Shown here: one piece after another, positions 26,233 through 35,715 of the stretch
Layout: each line of letters begins with the position of its first letter
Position numbering within the stretch: position 1 is the first letter of the stretch
Assembly (NCBI RefSeq): GCF_017355855.1
Contig: NZ_JAFEWD010000008.1
Coordinates: 148,901 to 212,900, forward strand
Reading direction: 5' to 3'
Source of the DNA: Pedobacter sp. SYSU D00535
GTDB lineage: Bacteria; Bacteroidota; Bacteroidia; Sphingobacteriales; Sphingobacteriaceae
Length of the DNA: 64,000 nucleotides
Made by a program: the position numbers and the translations under genes
The notes under the pieces: generated by a model
What the model was told of the DNA's origin: nothing
Database searches by the model: none
The model's input: the letters and a program-made list of their open reading frames with translations, nothing else

Positions 26233-27099
26233 ATGATGAAAGCAGTTATTGGAGCTATTCTAGAAGACTCGTTCTTGTCTTCAGGCTATGTAAACCTCGA
26301 GGCAAGGGAAATAGTACAGTCCACTGTACGACGGGAAAAGATAAATCCCAGAGGCACGAAGCCGGAGTTGTTGGAAACTCTAACAAAAACGTTAAAAGAA
26401 GTATTTGACAACGTTCCTGATCCACAGGAACTGGTAGTAGGTCTCGGTATTCTTGGCCCTTGTGACTACGAATCAGGTGTTTTTCAGGGGAATGATTTAG
26501 CCCGTTTCGGTAGTTTGCACGACGTCGATTTGAAGCAGGAAATATCCTCTGCCTTGAATATTCCGAAATCCTCTGTTCGCTTGGTGAACGATTCTGTGTG
26601 CTTCCTTCGGGGAGAAGTGTTTGGCGGCGCTGTCCGATCTTACTCTAAATCAATTGGAATCACATTAGGGGCAGGACTAGGCTCGGCGATTTATGAGTTC
26701 AATAAGGTTCGGGATGCTAACTACTTCAGGACTCCCTTTAAATCGGGGACTGCAGAAGATCTTTTGTCAGTCGCCTGGCTTACGCGGCAGTTTTATGAGC
26801 GAACAGGTATCCCGGCACGCACTATTCTTGAAATGAAGATGCACGATCGTCCGGCAGTTCTCGAGGAAGTATTTGATCTCTTCGGGCACAATCTGGCAGA
26901 GTTTTTAATCCAGGTGAGCCTTGATGAAAGGCCGGAGGCAATTATTGTAGGTGGTCACATGCAGGCTTCTAACAAGCTGTTCTTCGACAAAGTTATCACC
27001 AAAGTGCATGCAGCCGGTATTTCTATTCCGATTCTTCGGACTTATCTCGGTGAGAAAGCAACGATCCTTGGGGCTGCATCAATCTGGAGCGAGAGTTGA
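26233..27099 (+). CDS. ROK-family protein, degenerate N-terminal phosphate motif
   Basis: 288 residues. The second half is a normal Bacteroidota ROK protein: VRLVNDSVCFLRGEVFGGAVR with the catalytic Asp, SIGITLGAGLGSAIYE, and EAIIVGGHMQ. The usual CxCGxxGCxE zinc site is absent, as in this Bacteroidota subgroup. The start reads IGAILEDSF where relatives have IGADIGGSH, so the Asp and both Gly of the ATP-phosphate loop are replaced. A hexokinase role (for example mannose or glucose) is suggested by context, but the altered loop could make it a sensor or an inactive enzyme. Start at 26233 or 26236. Confidence 0.8.
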   Translation: MMKAVIGAILEDSFLSSGYVNLEAREIVQSTVRREKINPRGTKPELLETLTKTLKEVFDNVPDPQELVVGLGILGPCDYESGVFQGNDLARFGSLHDVDLKQEISSALNIPKSSVRLVNDSVCFLRGEVFGGAVRSYSKSIGITLGAGLGSAIYEFNKVRDANYFRTPFKSGTAEDLLSVAWLTRQFYERTGIPARTILEMKMHDRPAVLEEVFDLFGHNLAEFLIQVSLDERPEAIIVGGHMQASNKLFFDKVITKVHAAGISIPILRTYLGEKATILGAASIWSES

Positions 27100-27179
27100 A
27101 GGCTACCCGGGTTTTATTAAGTTAGGAATCGAAGAGCATAGCGTAGTTTTCTAAAGCAAATCGCCATGTTCGTTCTAAT

Positions 27180-27235
27180 TTAACATTTGAAGCCCCATTT
27201 CTAACCAAATACTTCTGCAAGCAGGAGCAATTTTG
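27180..27235 (+). promoter_or_regulatory. Putative HTCS operator and promoter of the GH26 operon
   Basis: Half-sites AACATT (27182-27187) and the weaker ACCAAA (27204-27209), 22 bp apart, with GCCCC between. The -7 box CAATTTTG starts at 27228, 24 bp after the second half-site starts. Confidence 0.6.
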
Positions 27236-27318
27236 TATCGCTAACCGGAGGCGACCTTTTGCATTACCGATAAGCTGAACAAGTGTGAACCTCGACGAAC
27301 CATAAAGCGACGGATGGT

Positions 27319-28401
27319 ATGACTAAAATTAAATTCAGAATATTGCTGCTTTTTGCTACCGTGACTTTCAGTCTCGTTTTCTGCCGGAAGGGGGAAAAAG
27401 GCGATACGAAGTTGGCCGGAACAATGCCGCCGCCAGCGCCAACTAATAAATTTTCAATTTTAAATAAGGCATTGGTCACTCAGAATTCCATCTACGAAGC
27501 GAATGCCCTTTACCAGTTCTTGCTGCAGAACTACGGAAAAAAAATAGTTTCAGGAGTAATGACGCTGGATAGCTTTGACGAAACCAATTGGCTTAAAGCG
27601 AATACAGGAAAAGAACCGGCTATTATCGGGCTCGATTTTATGCATTGCTACCAGGGATATACCTGGTACGATAATGAGCGGCCAATAAAGGATGCAAAAA
27701 TTTATTGGGAGAAAAAGGGAATTCCCGCCATCACCTGGCATTGGAGAGACCCTTCTAATCTTACAGAAAATTTCTACACTGCAGGAACCAGCTTTGACGT
27801 TTCCAGGATAAACAATCCGGATTCAGACGAGTATAAAGCAATGATCAGGGATATAGATGCTGTGTCAGGTCTGTTGAAAAAGCTTCAGGAACAGCAGGTG
27901 CCAGTTATTTGGCGGCCACTTCATGAGGCAGCAGGGGGCTGGTTCTGGTGGGGAGCCAAAGGAGCGCAACCTTGCAAGAAGCTATATCAGTTGATGTACG
28001 ATCGTATGGTGAATCATCATGGATTGAGGAACCTGATTTGGGTATGGACGCACGAGCCAAATGATAACGCATGGTATCCCGGTGATGAATACGTGGACAT
28101 TGTAGGAAGAGACAATTATAAGCAAGGGGACCATTCTTCGCAGTTGGCTCAATTCAACGCAATGCATACCCTTTATTCTTCTAAAAAAATGGTGACACTG
28201 AGTGAATGTGGGTCGATGCCCGACGTGGACAACCTGGTAAAGGATGGAGCTGCCTGGTCGTGGTTTATGCCCTGGTATGGTGAATTCACGCGAAAGGTAG
28301 ACGGAAAATACGAGCACAATAGTTTAGATTTATGGAAGAAGATGATGGCAAGCGATTATGTTATTACATTGGATGAAATGCCTTCGTTGAAGCGTCCTTA
28401 G
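27319..28401 (+). CDS. GH26 beta-mannanase, lipoprotein
   Basis: 360 residues. A lipobox (LVFC) makes it a membrane-anchored, probably surface, lipoprotein. The GH26 fold is shown by the acid/base Glu203 in RPLHEAAGGWFWWG and the nucleophile Glu296 in TLSECGSMPD. GH26 enzymes hydrolyse beta-1,4-mannan backbone bonds with retention; some are exo-acting mannobiohydrolases. First of three consecutive GH26 genes, and the only one with a lipid anchor. Confidence 0.93.
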   Translation: MTKIKFRILLLFATVTFSLVFCRKGEKGDTKLAGTMPPPAPTNKFSILNKALVTQNSIYEANALYQFLLQNYGKKIVSGVMTLDSFDETNWLKANTGKEPAIIGLDFMHCYQGYTWYDNERPIKDAKIYWEKKGIPAITWHWRDPSNLTENFYTAGTSFDVSRINNPDSDEYKAMIRDIDAVSGLLKKLQEQQVPVIWRPLHEAAGGWFWWGAKGAQPCKKLYQLMYDRMVNHHGLRNLIWVWTHEPNDNAWYPGDEYVDIVGRDNYKQGDHSSQLAQFNAMHTLYSSKKMVTLSECGSMPDVDNLVKDGAAWSWFMPWYGEFTRKVDGKYEHNSLDLWKKMMASDYVITLDEMPSLKRP

Positions 28402-28451
28402 AAATTTTGAACATACCAATAAATACACATACTTAAAAGGTACCGGAGGGG

Positions 28452-29579
28452 ATGAGGAAGTTTTATTTTCTACTTTTTACAGCAATGCTAGTCATTGCGC
28501 AAGTAAAGGCGCAGTCAGCAGGGTTAATTGATGGCAATGCTACGCCGGAGACAAAGGCATTATTCAGCAATCTGTACCATTTATCCAAAAAGCACACCTT
28601 GTTCGGTCATCAACATGCTACCGAATATGGGCACGGCTGGATGGGCGATTGGGATCGGTCAGATGTTAAGTCTGTCGTAGGCTCGCACCCGGCAGTAATT
28701 GGTGTTGATATTTCCGGACTAAGCGGATTGCCAGAGCAGGTGATCCGTTCCAATGAGGATAAACTTCGGAAGAACATAGTGGACACTTACCACCGTGGCG
28801 GGGTTACCACCATCGCCTGGCATTTTTCGAACCCTTTGTCCGGGGGCGGTTTTTACTGGAAGGATTCAGTTTCAGTGCCAGCTGTGAAGTACCTTATTCC
28901 AGGTGGAAAGGAACATCAGAAGTATAAACAAATTTTAAAGGGTATCGCCGACTGGGCAAAGACGCTGCGGGCTTCCGATGGTACGCTTGTTCCGGTTATT
29001 TTCAGGCCTTTTCATGAGTTCGATGGCGACTGGTTTTGGTGGGGCAAGGCGCATTGCACAGCAGAAGAATTTAAGTCGCTTTGGAAGTTTACAGTCTCTT
29101 ACCTGAGGGATGAGCAGCAGGTACATAACTTTATTTATGCCTTTTCTCCGGACAGCAAGTTTACTAACGAGCAGGAGTATTTAGAAAGGTACCCGGGGAA
29201 CGAATGGGTAGATATGCTCGGGACAGATAATTATGGAGATATGGGCAGGGATGCCTACCGGCTGGATCTTGCTGCTGCCAAGCTGAAGATTGTATCGAAA
29301 CTTGCGCGGAGGAACAAAAAACTAGCGGCCTTTACAGAAACCGGATTAGAGTCGATTCCAAACAGCACCTGGTGGACAGACGTGTTGTTGAAGGTGATGA
29401 AAAAGAGTCGCGGTCGCATAGCCTACGTGTTAGTTTGGAGGAACGATTCCAGAAGTCCTACCCACTACTATGCTCCCTTTCCGGGACATCCCAGTACTGC
29501 TGACTTCAAGAAGTTTTACAACCACCCCTATACGTTGTTTGAGAAAGATCTGAAGGATATTTATAAAAAGCAGCTTTAA
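28452..29579 (+). CDS. GH26 beta-mannanase, secreted or periplasmic
   Basis: 375 residues with a cleavable signal (AMLVIAQVKAQ). The acid/base is Glu189 in RPFHEFDGDWFWWG and the nucleophile Glu296 in FTETGLES. It starts 50 bp after the first GH26 gene and shares its operon. Sequence differs clearly from the first and third GH26, so this is not a recent duplication; the three may differ in endo/exo mode or in tolerance of side groups. Confidence 0.93.
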   Translation: MRKFYFLLFTAMLVIAQVKAQSAGLIDGNATPETKALFSNLYHLSKKHTLFGHQHATEYGHGWMGDWDRSDVKSVVGSHPAVIGVDISGLSGLPEQVIRSNEDKLRKNIVDTYHRGGVTTIAWHFSNPLSGGGFYWKDSVSVPAVKYLIPGGKEHQKYKQILKGIADWAKTLRASDGTLVPVIFRPFHEFDGDWFWWGKAHCTAEEFKSLWKFTVSYLRDEQQVHNFIYAFSPDSKFTNEQEYLERYPGNEWVDMLGTDNYGDMGRDAYRLDLAAAKLKIVSKLARRNKKLAAFTETGLESIPNSTWWTDVLLKVMKKSRGRIAYVLVWRNDSRSPTHYYAPFPGHPSTADFKKFYNHPYTLFEKDLKDIYKKQL

Positions 29580-29608
29580 GCTGCTCTGATGGCGTTTTAG
29601 CCAATTGT

Positions 29609-29664
29609 TTAACATTCCGGACCTGATTATTGAACATTTCTTTCCGCTGTGCAAGTTACCTTCA
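29609..29664 (+). promoter_or_regulatory. Putative HTCS operator and promoter of the third GH26 gene
   Basis: The two half-sites are identical here: AACATT at 29611-29616 and 29633-29638, exactly 22 bp apart, with ACCT between. The -7 box TACCTTCA starts at 29657. This copy shows most clearly that the element is a direct repeat. Confidence 0.75.
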
Positions 29665-29753
29665 CCATTGAATTAACTAATGAACCTCAGCTTCCCGTAT
29701 TAACATCGAACGGTATTAGGTGAAGCGAGATAGTGGTATAGATACGTCCAATT

Positions 29754-30884
29754 ATGAATTTAGCACGCGCGGTATTATCATGCCTGATGGCAAGCTTTTT
29801 CTTTGCCTCTGCCCAGACGCTTACAGATCCACTTGCTACAAGTGAGACTTTAAACCTTTATGCAAAACTGTCAAAGTTATCCGGTAAAGCTTATCTGGTA
29901 GGCCATCAGGATGCTTTAGCCTACGGTGTGAAGTGGAAATATGAGCCCGGTAGATCGGATGTGAAAGACGTGACCGATGACTATCCGGGCTTATACGGAT
30001 GGGAAATCGGGGGGATAGAGAACGCGGCGGCGCTGAATCTGGATAGCGTACCCTTTGACGAGATGCGGAGCTTTATAAAACAAGGTTATGAGCGCGGAGG
30101 AGTAATTACAATTAGCTGGCATGGCGACAATCCGCTTACAGGTAAATCAGCCTGGGATGCTGCTCCGGGATCGGTGGCGGCCGTTCTTCCGGGACAAACC
30201 AAACATGCGGTTTTTGTGAAGCAACTGGACGCTGTAGCCGACTTTTTGGGCCGCTTGAAGGGAGATCAGGGAGAGCCGATACCAGTTTTGTTCCGTCCTT
30301 TTCACGAGTTAACAGGTGGCTGGTTTTGGTGGGGAACAAAAGGAAATACTGCAGAGGAGTACAAAGCTTTATTTCGTTTTACGGTCGACTATTTACGCAA
30401 TAAGAGACAGCTGCATAACCTGATTATGGTGTATAATACCAGCAACGGACTGAAATCTAAAGACAATTTTTTGGAGCGTTATCCCGGTGATGAATATGTG
30501 GATTTGATCTCTTTCGACGCTTACCAGCGAGGAGAACCCGAACTAAGTAAGTCTTTTGCTAAAAGCCTCGATCATGATCTTTCGATTCTCGGAAAAGTCG
30601 CAAAGGAGCGTAAAAAGATTCCGGCGGTAGGAGAGCTGGGCTACAATCAGATTCCCGATACCCGATGGTTCAGTAAAACACTGCATCCCGTATTTAAAAA
30701 GCATCAAATGGCTTATGTGCTTTTCTGGCGGAATGCCGGTTTTAAAGCAAAGGAAAATGAGATGGAGTACTATGTGCCTTACATTGGTCATCCAGCCGCT
30801 CCGGACTTTAGGACTTACTACCAGGCGCCTGAAACGTTGTTTCAAAAAGAGGCTGCCCACCTGAAACTATATCAGAAGGACTAG
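29754..30884 (+). CDS. GH26 beta-mannanase, secreted or periplasmic
   Basis: 376 residues with a cleavable signal (MASFFFASAQ). The acid/base is Glu185 in RPFHELTGGWFWWG and the nucleophile Glu294 in AVGELGYNQIPD. The C-terminal segment YYVPYIGHPAAPDFRTYY resembles that of the second GH26 (YYAPFPGHPSTADF), so these two are closer to each other than to the first. It has its own operator/promoter rather than relying on read-through. Confidence 0.93.
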   Translation: MNLARAVLSCLMASFFFASAQTLTDPLATSETLNLYAKLSKLSGKAYLVGHQDALAYGVKWKYEPGRSDVKDVTDDYPGLYGWEIGGIENAAALNLDSVPFDEMRSFIKQGYERGGVITISWHGDNPLTGKSAWDAAPGSVAAVLPGQTKHAVFVKQLDAVADFLGRLKGDQGEPIPVLFRPFHELTGGWFWWGTKGNTAEEYKALFRFTVDYLRNKRQLHNLIMVYNTSNGLKSKDNFLERYPGDEYVDLISFDAYQRGEPELSKSFAKSLDHDLSILGKVAKERKKIPAVGELGYNQIPDTRWFSKTLHPVFKKHQMAYVLFWRNAGFKAKENEMEYYVPYIGHPAAPDFRTYYQAPETLFQKEAAHLKLYQKD

Positions 30885-31180
30885 CCAGAGTTGGAAGGTT
30901 AACATAAGTGCCCCTGATAATTAGCAATTGGTGCGGAAGATAAATGGGGCCTTTGTTTCCTGCCAAAAGAAAAATAGGTATTTTGTGTCGGCCTTAAACG
31001 TTGTGTTGCTACCTGATATAAACATTTAACCAATTGTAAATCAGCGATCTTTTAGTTGTGTTGATCGGTCTGTCCTTGCGCTCAGTTTCAATGATAAAGT
31101 AATTAGGAGCTTTTGCTGGCAACCGTAAAAATTAAAAGGCGTATAACATCGAATTATCCAAATCGGCTAAGGCTGAACGT
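30885..31180. other. HTCS leader and upstream region
   Basis: 296 bp without a gene. It holds the operator at 30899-30955. A second, poorer AACATT...AGCGAT pair at 31021 lacks the central CCC and a -7 box at the right place. No terminator was found after the third GH26 gene. Confidence 0.5.
30899..30955 (+). promoter_or_regulatory. Putative HTCS autoregulatory operator
   Basis: Half-sites AACATA (30901-30906) and AGCAAT (30923-30928), 22 bp apart, with CCCC between. The TTTG at 30952-30955 is 1 bp further away than in the other copies and the TA of the -7 box is missing, so promoter strength should be lower. Confidence 0.6.
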
Positions 31181-34100
31181 ATGGAATTAAGGAGCGTATT
31201 TGTATTCATTCTGCTGATTGTTTTTAAGGCAGTTTCTGCTCAGGTTGGGAACTACAAATTTTCCCATCTGACGGTGAAAGACGGACTGCCCCACAACCAG
31301 ATTAACTGTGTTTTCAAGGACGATAAGGGCTTCCTTTGGTTTGGTACGATGGCAGGGTTAGCCCGTTTTGACGGTTATGCTTTTAAGGTTTACCAGCATA
31401 AACTGAATGATTCCTCCACGATTGGCGACAATGATGTGGTGAGTATTACGCAGGGACCTGGCAACAAACTGTGGGTGCAAAGCCGGGCGGGCATGCAGGT
31501 TTATGATCCTAAAAAGGACCGGTTTTATCGGAGGGTTTGGGACGAACTCCGGCAAATGAACATTAATGAGAATTCCGTCCGAAAAGTGTTCCGAGACAAG
31601 AAGGGATCTTTCTGGTTTATCCCCGAACATGCCGGACTCTATCATTATAACCCGAAATCTAACAGATCCTCTTATTTTCAGCACCAACTTAAGAACAGTA
31701 AAAGCCTGGCCGCCTCCCCCATTATCGATTTGGCCGAAGGGCCCAATGGAGAGATTTGGGTGATCCACGCTGATGGTTTACTAGAGCAGATTGAGCCCGT
31801 AAGTAAAACTGTTGTTAAACGGATCCGGGGGCTAGCGAATGTGATGGGCGCTGAAAACGATACTTACCGCCTTTTCGTGGATAAGCAGGGCTGGGTGTGG
31901 ATATACAACACGCTTGTTTCTGGCGGGATGTTCTACGTGGACCCTGTAAAAGGTCAGCTGGTGAACATTAATAAAAATTCTGTCGGCTGGAGGCTCAATT
32001 CAAACATCATTTCCGGAATTGTTCAGGTTAAGAACAATGAGATCTGGATTGCCACGGATCATGGCGGAATAAATATTATTGATAAGGCTAGTCCGAGGGT
32101 GAAGTATATCGCCAATAATGAGGACAGTGATAAGGATGTAATCGGGCAGAACAACCTCTCTTCCATTTACTATGACAACCTGGGAACGGTTTGGATTGGG
32201 ACCTACAGACGGGGAATCAGCTATTATCACCCGGGTATTGTTAAATTCCCGCTTATAAAACCTTCCTCGGCTTCCAATAGCCTCGTTTATAACGATGTCA
32301 ACTACCTCGCTGAGGATAAGAAGGGGAATCTCTGGATTGCAACAAATGGCAAGGGCATCGCTTATTTTGACCGTCAACGCAATACTTTCAAAACCTACCG
32401 GCATGATCCGGGGAACGCCAACAGCTTATCGCATGATGCTATTGTTAGTCTGTATGTCGATAAGGGCGGTAAGCTATGGGTTGGAACTTACTCGGGAGGC
32501 TTGGACTGTTTTGACGGACAAAGATTTTCGCACTACAGGAATATTCCCAATGATCCGACCAGTCTTAGTGATAACCGGGTAGCTGCTATTTACGAAGATT
32601 CCTCTGACCGTTTCTGGGTGCTAACGATGGGAGGCGGTATTAACCTCTTTGACCGAAGCAGCAATAAGTTCAAGCGTCTTACAGTTCAGTCGAAGGATCT
32701 GAAATCGAACTACGTATTCAGCATTCTCGAAGATTCAAAGAAGAACCTTTGGTTTGGCACCGGTTATGGCCTGGCTATCTTACCTTATAAATCAACCCGC
32801 TTCAAATCCATAATTAATACCGCCGATAGTCCTGAAGGCTTAATCAACAACACTGTGAACTGCCTGGTAGAAGATAAAAAAGGCAATATCCTGATCGGCA
32901 CCAGGGAAGGTTTGAGCTTGTATAACCCCCGTAGCCAGAAGTTTAAAAATTTCACCACGGCGGACGGATTGCCCGATAACAATATCCAGGGGATGGAGAT
33001 GGACGCTGCAGGATATTTCTGGTTGAGCACCTCCAATGGCCTGTCAAAAGTGGCAGTTAGGTATGAACCGGAAGTAGTATTAGAATGCAAAAACTTTGAC
33101 GAGAGCGATGGTTTGCAGGGAAAGGAGTTCAACAGGAACGCCTCTTTGAAATTGAAAAGCGGGGAGCTGGCTTTTGGCGGGGCGGACGGCTTCAATCTGT
33201 TTGATCCCGCCAAAGTGAAAACCTTTAACACTCCCGCACGCTTGTTTATTACCGGTTTCCAATTATTCAATAGACCGGTACAGGTGGATGAGCGGATCGA
33301 CGGCAGTGTCTTGCTGAGTACCTCCATTACCGAAACAAAGAGTGTTACCCTGAAGAGTTACCAAAACGTTTTTACAATCGAATTTGCTTCCCTCAACTAT
33401 ATCGAACCACACAAGGTGAAACATCAGTATATGATGGAAGGCTTTGATAAGGGCTGGATCAATGCCGATAACAGCGTGCGCAAGGCCACATATACCAACC
33501 TTGACGCCGGCGACTATGTGTTTAAGGTCAGAGCTTCTAATCCTGATGGACGCTGGACAGCGAAGCCGGTAGAACTTCATATCCGTATTTTACCTCCCTT
33601 CTATAAATCCAACTTCGCTTATTTTATTTATCTCCTGATGATTGCCGGCGGCTTGTATCTGCTGCGGCAGCGCGGGATCGAGAAGCTGAAAAGACAGTTT
33701 GCGGCCGAGCAGGAGAAAAAAGAGGTGCAACGTTTACTGGAGCAGGAAAAACTGGAAGTGCAGCGGGTCATTGAGCAGGAGCGGATGGAAGCGATGCGCT
33801 TCAGAGAACTGGATGCTTTAAAGATCAAATTCCTCACGAATATCAGTCACGAGTTCCGAACACCTCTTTCCCTGATCCTGGCCCCGATTGACAAGCTGCT
33901 GAAACAATTGGAAAATAGTCAGGCGATGGAACAGGTGCTCGTCATCCAGCGCAATGCTCGGCGACTGCTGAGTTTGGTGAACCAGCTTCTGGATTTTCGC
34001 CGGATGGAACTTAACGAGTTGAAACTTCAAAAGCGGACTGACAACATCGTGTCGTTTGTGAAGGAGATAGCGCTATCGTTCAAAGATATCGCTGAACAGA

Positions 34101-35374
34101 AAAATATTCAGCTATCGTTCAATTCCTCCAGTGAGGAGGTTTACACTGCGTTTGACCATGACAAGGTAGAACGTATTCTCTTTAATCTGATCTCCAACGC
34201 GTTCAAGTTTACCCTGGAGAATGGGAAGGTAAATGTTTCTCTGGATTTAACCGCAGGCAGGGACCAGGTCACAATAAAGGTTCGGGACACGGGGATCGGT
34301 ATTGCCGCAGATAAACAGGAAAAGATCTTTGATAGCTTCTTCCAGAGCGATGTTCCCGATGCTATTATTAACCAGGGTAGCGGAATCGGATTATCCATTG
34401 CCAAGGAATTTGCAAAGCTGCACGGCGGGGATATTCAGCTGGAAAGCGAACTCAATTTCGGCAGTTGCTTTACGGTGTTTCTACCGGTAGAAGAGCTGTC
34501 GGTGGAAGAATCATCAGACGATTTTATCGAAGAAATAATCACTGAAGGGAAAACAGCTGATGCGGTTTTGCAACCTGCTGATGTGCCACTCTCGGCCAAA
34601 AAACTTACTGTCCTTATCCTCGAAGACGATGTTGATTTTAGGTTTTACCTGAAAGATAACCTGAAAGAAGAATACAATGTCATAGAAGCAGGTAATGGCA
34701 AGGATGGCTGGCAAAAAGCGCTGTTCCACCATCCTAATATTATTGTTAGCGATATATCGATGCCGGAGATGGACGGCATCGAATTCTGTAAAAAGGTTAA
34801 AAATGACAGTCGGACTTTCCATATTCCCATTATTCTGCTGACTGCTGCCGGAGGAGAGGAACAACAGATTAAGGGTTTAGGCTCTGGCGCTAACGATTAC
34901 ATGACCAAGCCCTTCAGCTTTGAAATCCTGCATACGAAGATCCGGAATATGATCAGGCAACAGGAATCTTTCAAAAAGACGTATCAGAAACAGGTGGAAA
35001 TTAAGCCCTTGGATGTAGAGGTGGAGTCACCGGATGAAAAGTTTTTGCAGGATGTGATCAAGGAGTTGGAGAAAAACATGTCTAATTCTAATTTCTCTGT
35101 AGATGAGTTAAGCAGCTTGCTTTTTGTAAGCCGCGTAACCTTGTACAAACGAATTCTAAATCTGACTGGTAAAACTCCTTTAGAGTTTATCAAATCATAC
35201 CGTCTTAACCGGGCCGTTCAACTTCTTGAGCGAGGCGACTTTACTATTTCGCAGATTTGCTACAAAGTAGGTTTTAAAACTTCTAAAAACTTCGTTAAAT
35301 CGTTCAAAGCGGAATTTGGAGTTATTCCATCCAAGTATGTTGAGAACAGAGAGCTTTTAGATACTACCGACTAA
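31181..35374 (+). CDS. Hybrid two-component system regulator (HTCS) of the mannan locus
   Basis: 1397 residues in one chain. Signal peptide (to about 21), then a periplasmic sensor of two-component-regulator propeller repeats (KGFLWFGTMAGLARFD and many similar, about 25-665) and a Y_Y_Y domain (about 725-800). One membrane helix (about 808-826) and a charged coiled coil follow. The kinase has His890 in NISHEFRTP and ATP-lid motifs DTGIGI and GSGIGLSIAKEF. The receiver domain has phospho-Asp1191 in IIVSDISMPEMDG. The C terminus (about 1290-1390) is an AraC-type DNA-binding domain. It should sense a manno-oligosaccharide in the periplasm and activate the locus. Its DNA-binding type matches the 22-bp direct repeats found upstream of seven units. 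Confidence 0.96.
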   Translation: MELRSVFVFILLIVFKAVSAQVGNYKFSHLTVKDGLPHNQINCVFKDDKGFLWFGTMAGLARFDGYAFKVYQHKLNDSSTIGDNDVVSITQGPGNKLWVQSRAGMQVYDPKKDRFYRRVWDELRQMNINENSVRKVFRDKKGSFWFIPEHAGLYHYNPKSNRSSYFQHQLKNSKSLAASPIIDLAEGPNGEIWVIHADGLLEQIEPVSKTVVKRIRGLANVMGAENDTYRLFVDKQGWVWIYNTLVSGGMFYVDPVKGQLVNINKNSVGWRLNSNIISGIVQVKNNEIWIATDHGGINIIDKASPRVKYIANNEDSDKDVIGQNNLSSIYYDNLGTVWIGTYRRGISYYHPGIVKFPLIKPSSASNSLVYNDVNYLAEDKKGNLWIATNGKGIAYFDRQRNTFKTYRHDPGNANSLSHDAIVSLYVDKGGKLWVGTYSGGLDCFDGQRFSHYRNIPNDPTSLSDNRVAAIYEDSSDRFWVLTMGGGINLFDRSSNKFKRLTVQSKDLKSNYVFSILEDSKKNLWFGTGYGLAILPYKSTRFKSIINTADSPEGLINNTVNCLVEDKKGNILIGTREGLSLYNPRSQKFKNFTTADGLPDNNIQGMEMDAAGYFWLSTSNGLSKVAVRYEPEVVLECKNFDESDGLQGKEFNRNASLKLKSGELAFGGADGFNLFDPAKVKTFNTPARLFITGFQLFNRPVQVDERIDGSVLLSTSITETKSVTLKSYQNVFTIEFASLNYIEPHKVKHQYMMEGFDKGWINADNSVRKATYTNLDAGDYVFKVRASNPDGRWTAKPVELHIRILPPFYKSNFAYFIYLLMIAGGLYLLRQRGIEKLKRQFAAEQEKKEVQRLLEQEKLEVQRVIEQERMEAMRFRELDALKIKFLTNISHEFRTPLSLILAPIDKLLKQLENSQAMEQVLVIQRNARRLLSLVNQLLDFRRMELNELKLQKRTDNIVSFVKEIALSFKDIAEQKNIQLSFNSSSEEVYTAFDHDKVERILFNLISNAFKFTLENGKVNVSLDLTAGRDQVTIKVRDTGIGIAADKQEKIFDSFFQSDVPDAIINQGSGIGLSIAKEFAKLHGGDIQLESELNFGSCFTVFLPVEELSVEESSDDFIEEIITEGKTADAVLQPADVPLSAKKLTVLILEDDVDFRFYLKDNLKEEYNVIEAGNGKDGWQKALFHHPNIIVSDISMPEMDGIEFCKKVKNDSRTFHIPIILLTAAGGEEQQIKGLGSGANDYMTKPFSFEILHTKIRNMIRQQESFKKTYQKQVEIKPLDVEVESPDEKFLQDVIKELEKNMSNSNFSVDELSSLLFVSRVTLYKRILNLTGKTPLEFIKSYRLNRAVQLLERGDFTISQICYKVGFKTSKNFVKSFKAEFGVIPSKYVENRELLDTTD

Positions 35375-35715
35375 TATCAGTATGATGATTTTTTAACACA
35401 TAACCCCGGGGAAGAGATGTAGACAGATCAGACTTTGTTCCAGTGTTTTTAGTATAAATCGTTGATTTTCAATCCATTTTCAGCTATTAACATTTCGGCA
35501 CCTTTTTTTTAGCAATGCGATTTCGGAGGTAGCATAGTTTTACTTTCGAAAACCAATTACAACTCTAAAAAAGGCGAACCTTATACCGAAACTAACCAGC
35601 TTTTGTAATCAGCTTTTTAGGAGTTGCGAACTAACAGAATTATCAACCATTTAAAGCAATTAACGCGTGAGCACTACAATCTTTTTTGACCCAATTATCA
35701 CTCCAAAAAACTAAG
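35375..35715. other. susC promoter and leader region
   Basis: 341 bp without a gene. The operator/promoter is at 35487-35542. The predicted start of transcription near 35549 gives a leader of about 165 nt, usual for susC genes. No terminator of the HTCS gene was recognised. Confidence 0.6.
35487..35542 (+). promoter_or_regulatory. Putative HTCS operator and promoter of the susCD operon
   Basis: Half-sites AACATT (35489-35494) and AGCAAT (35511-35516), 22 bp apart, CACC between, then an eight-T tract. The -7 box TAGTTTTA starts at 35535, followed by C as in the permease promoter. Confidence 0.75.

Noticed and set aside
31021..31048. Eighth copy of the HTCS operator (AACATT...AGCGAT)
   Set aside because: The spacing of 22 bp fits, but the central CCC is missing and no -7 box lies at the right distance.
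34983..35193. Separate small gene at the end of the HTCS gene
   Set aside because: Antisense frame inside the AraC-type DNA-binding domain; the sense frame is fully explained.
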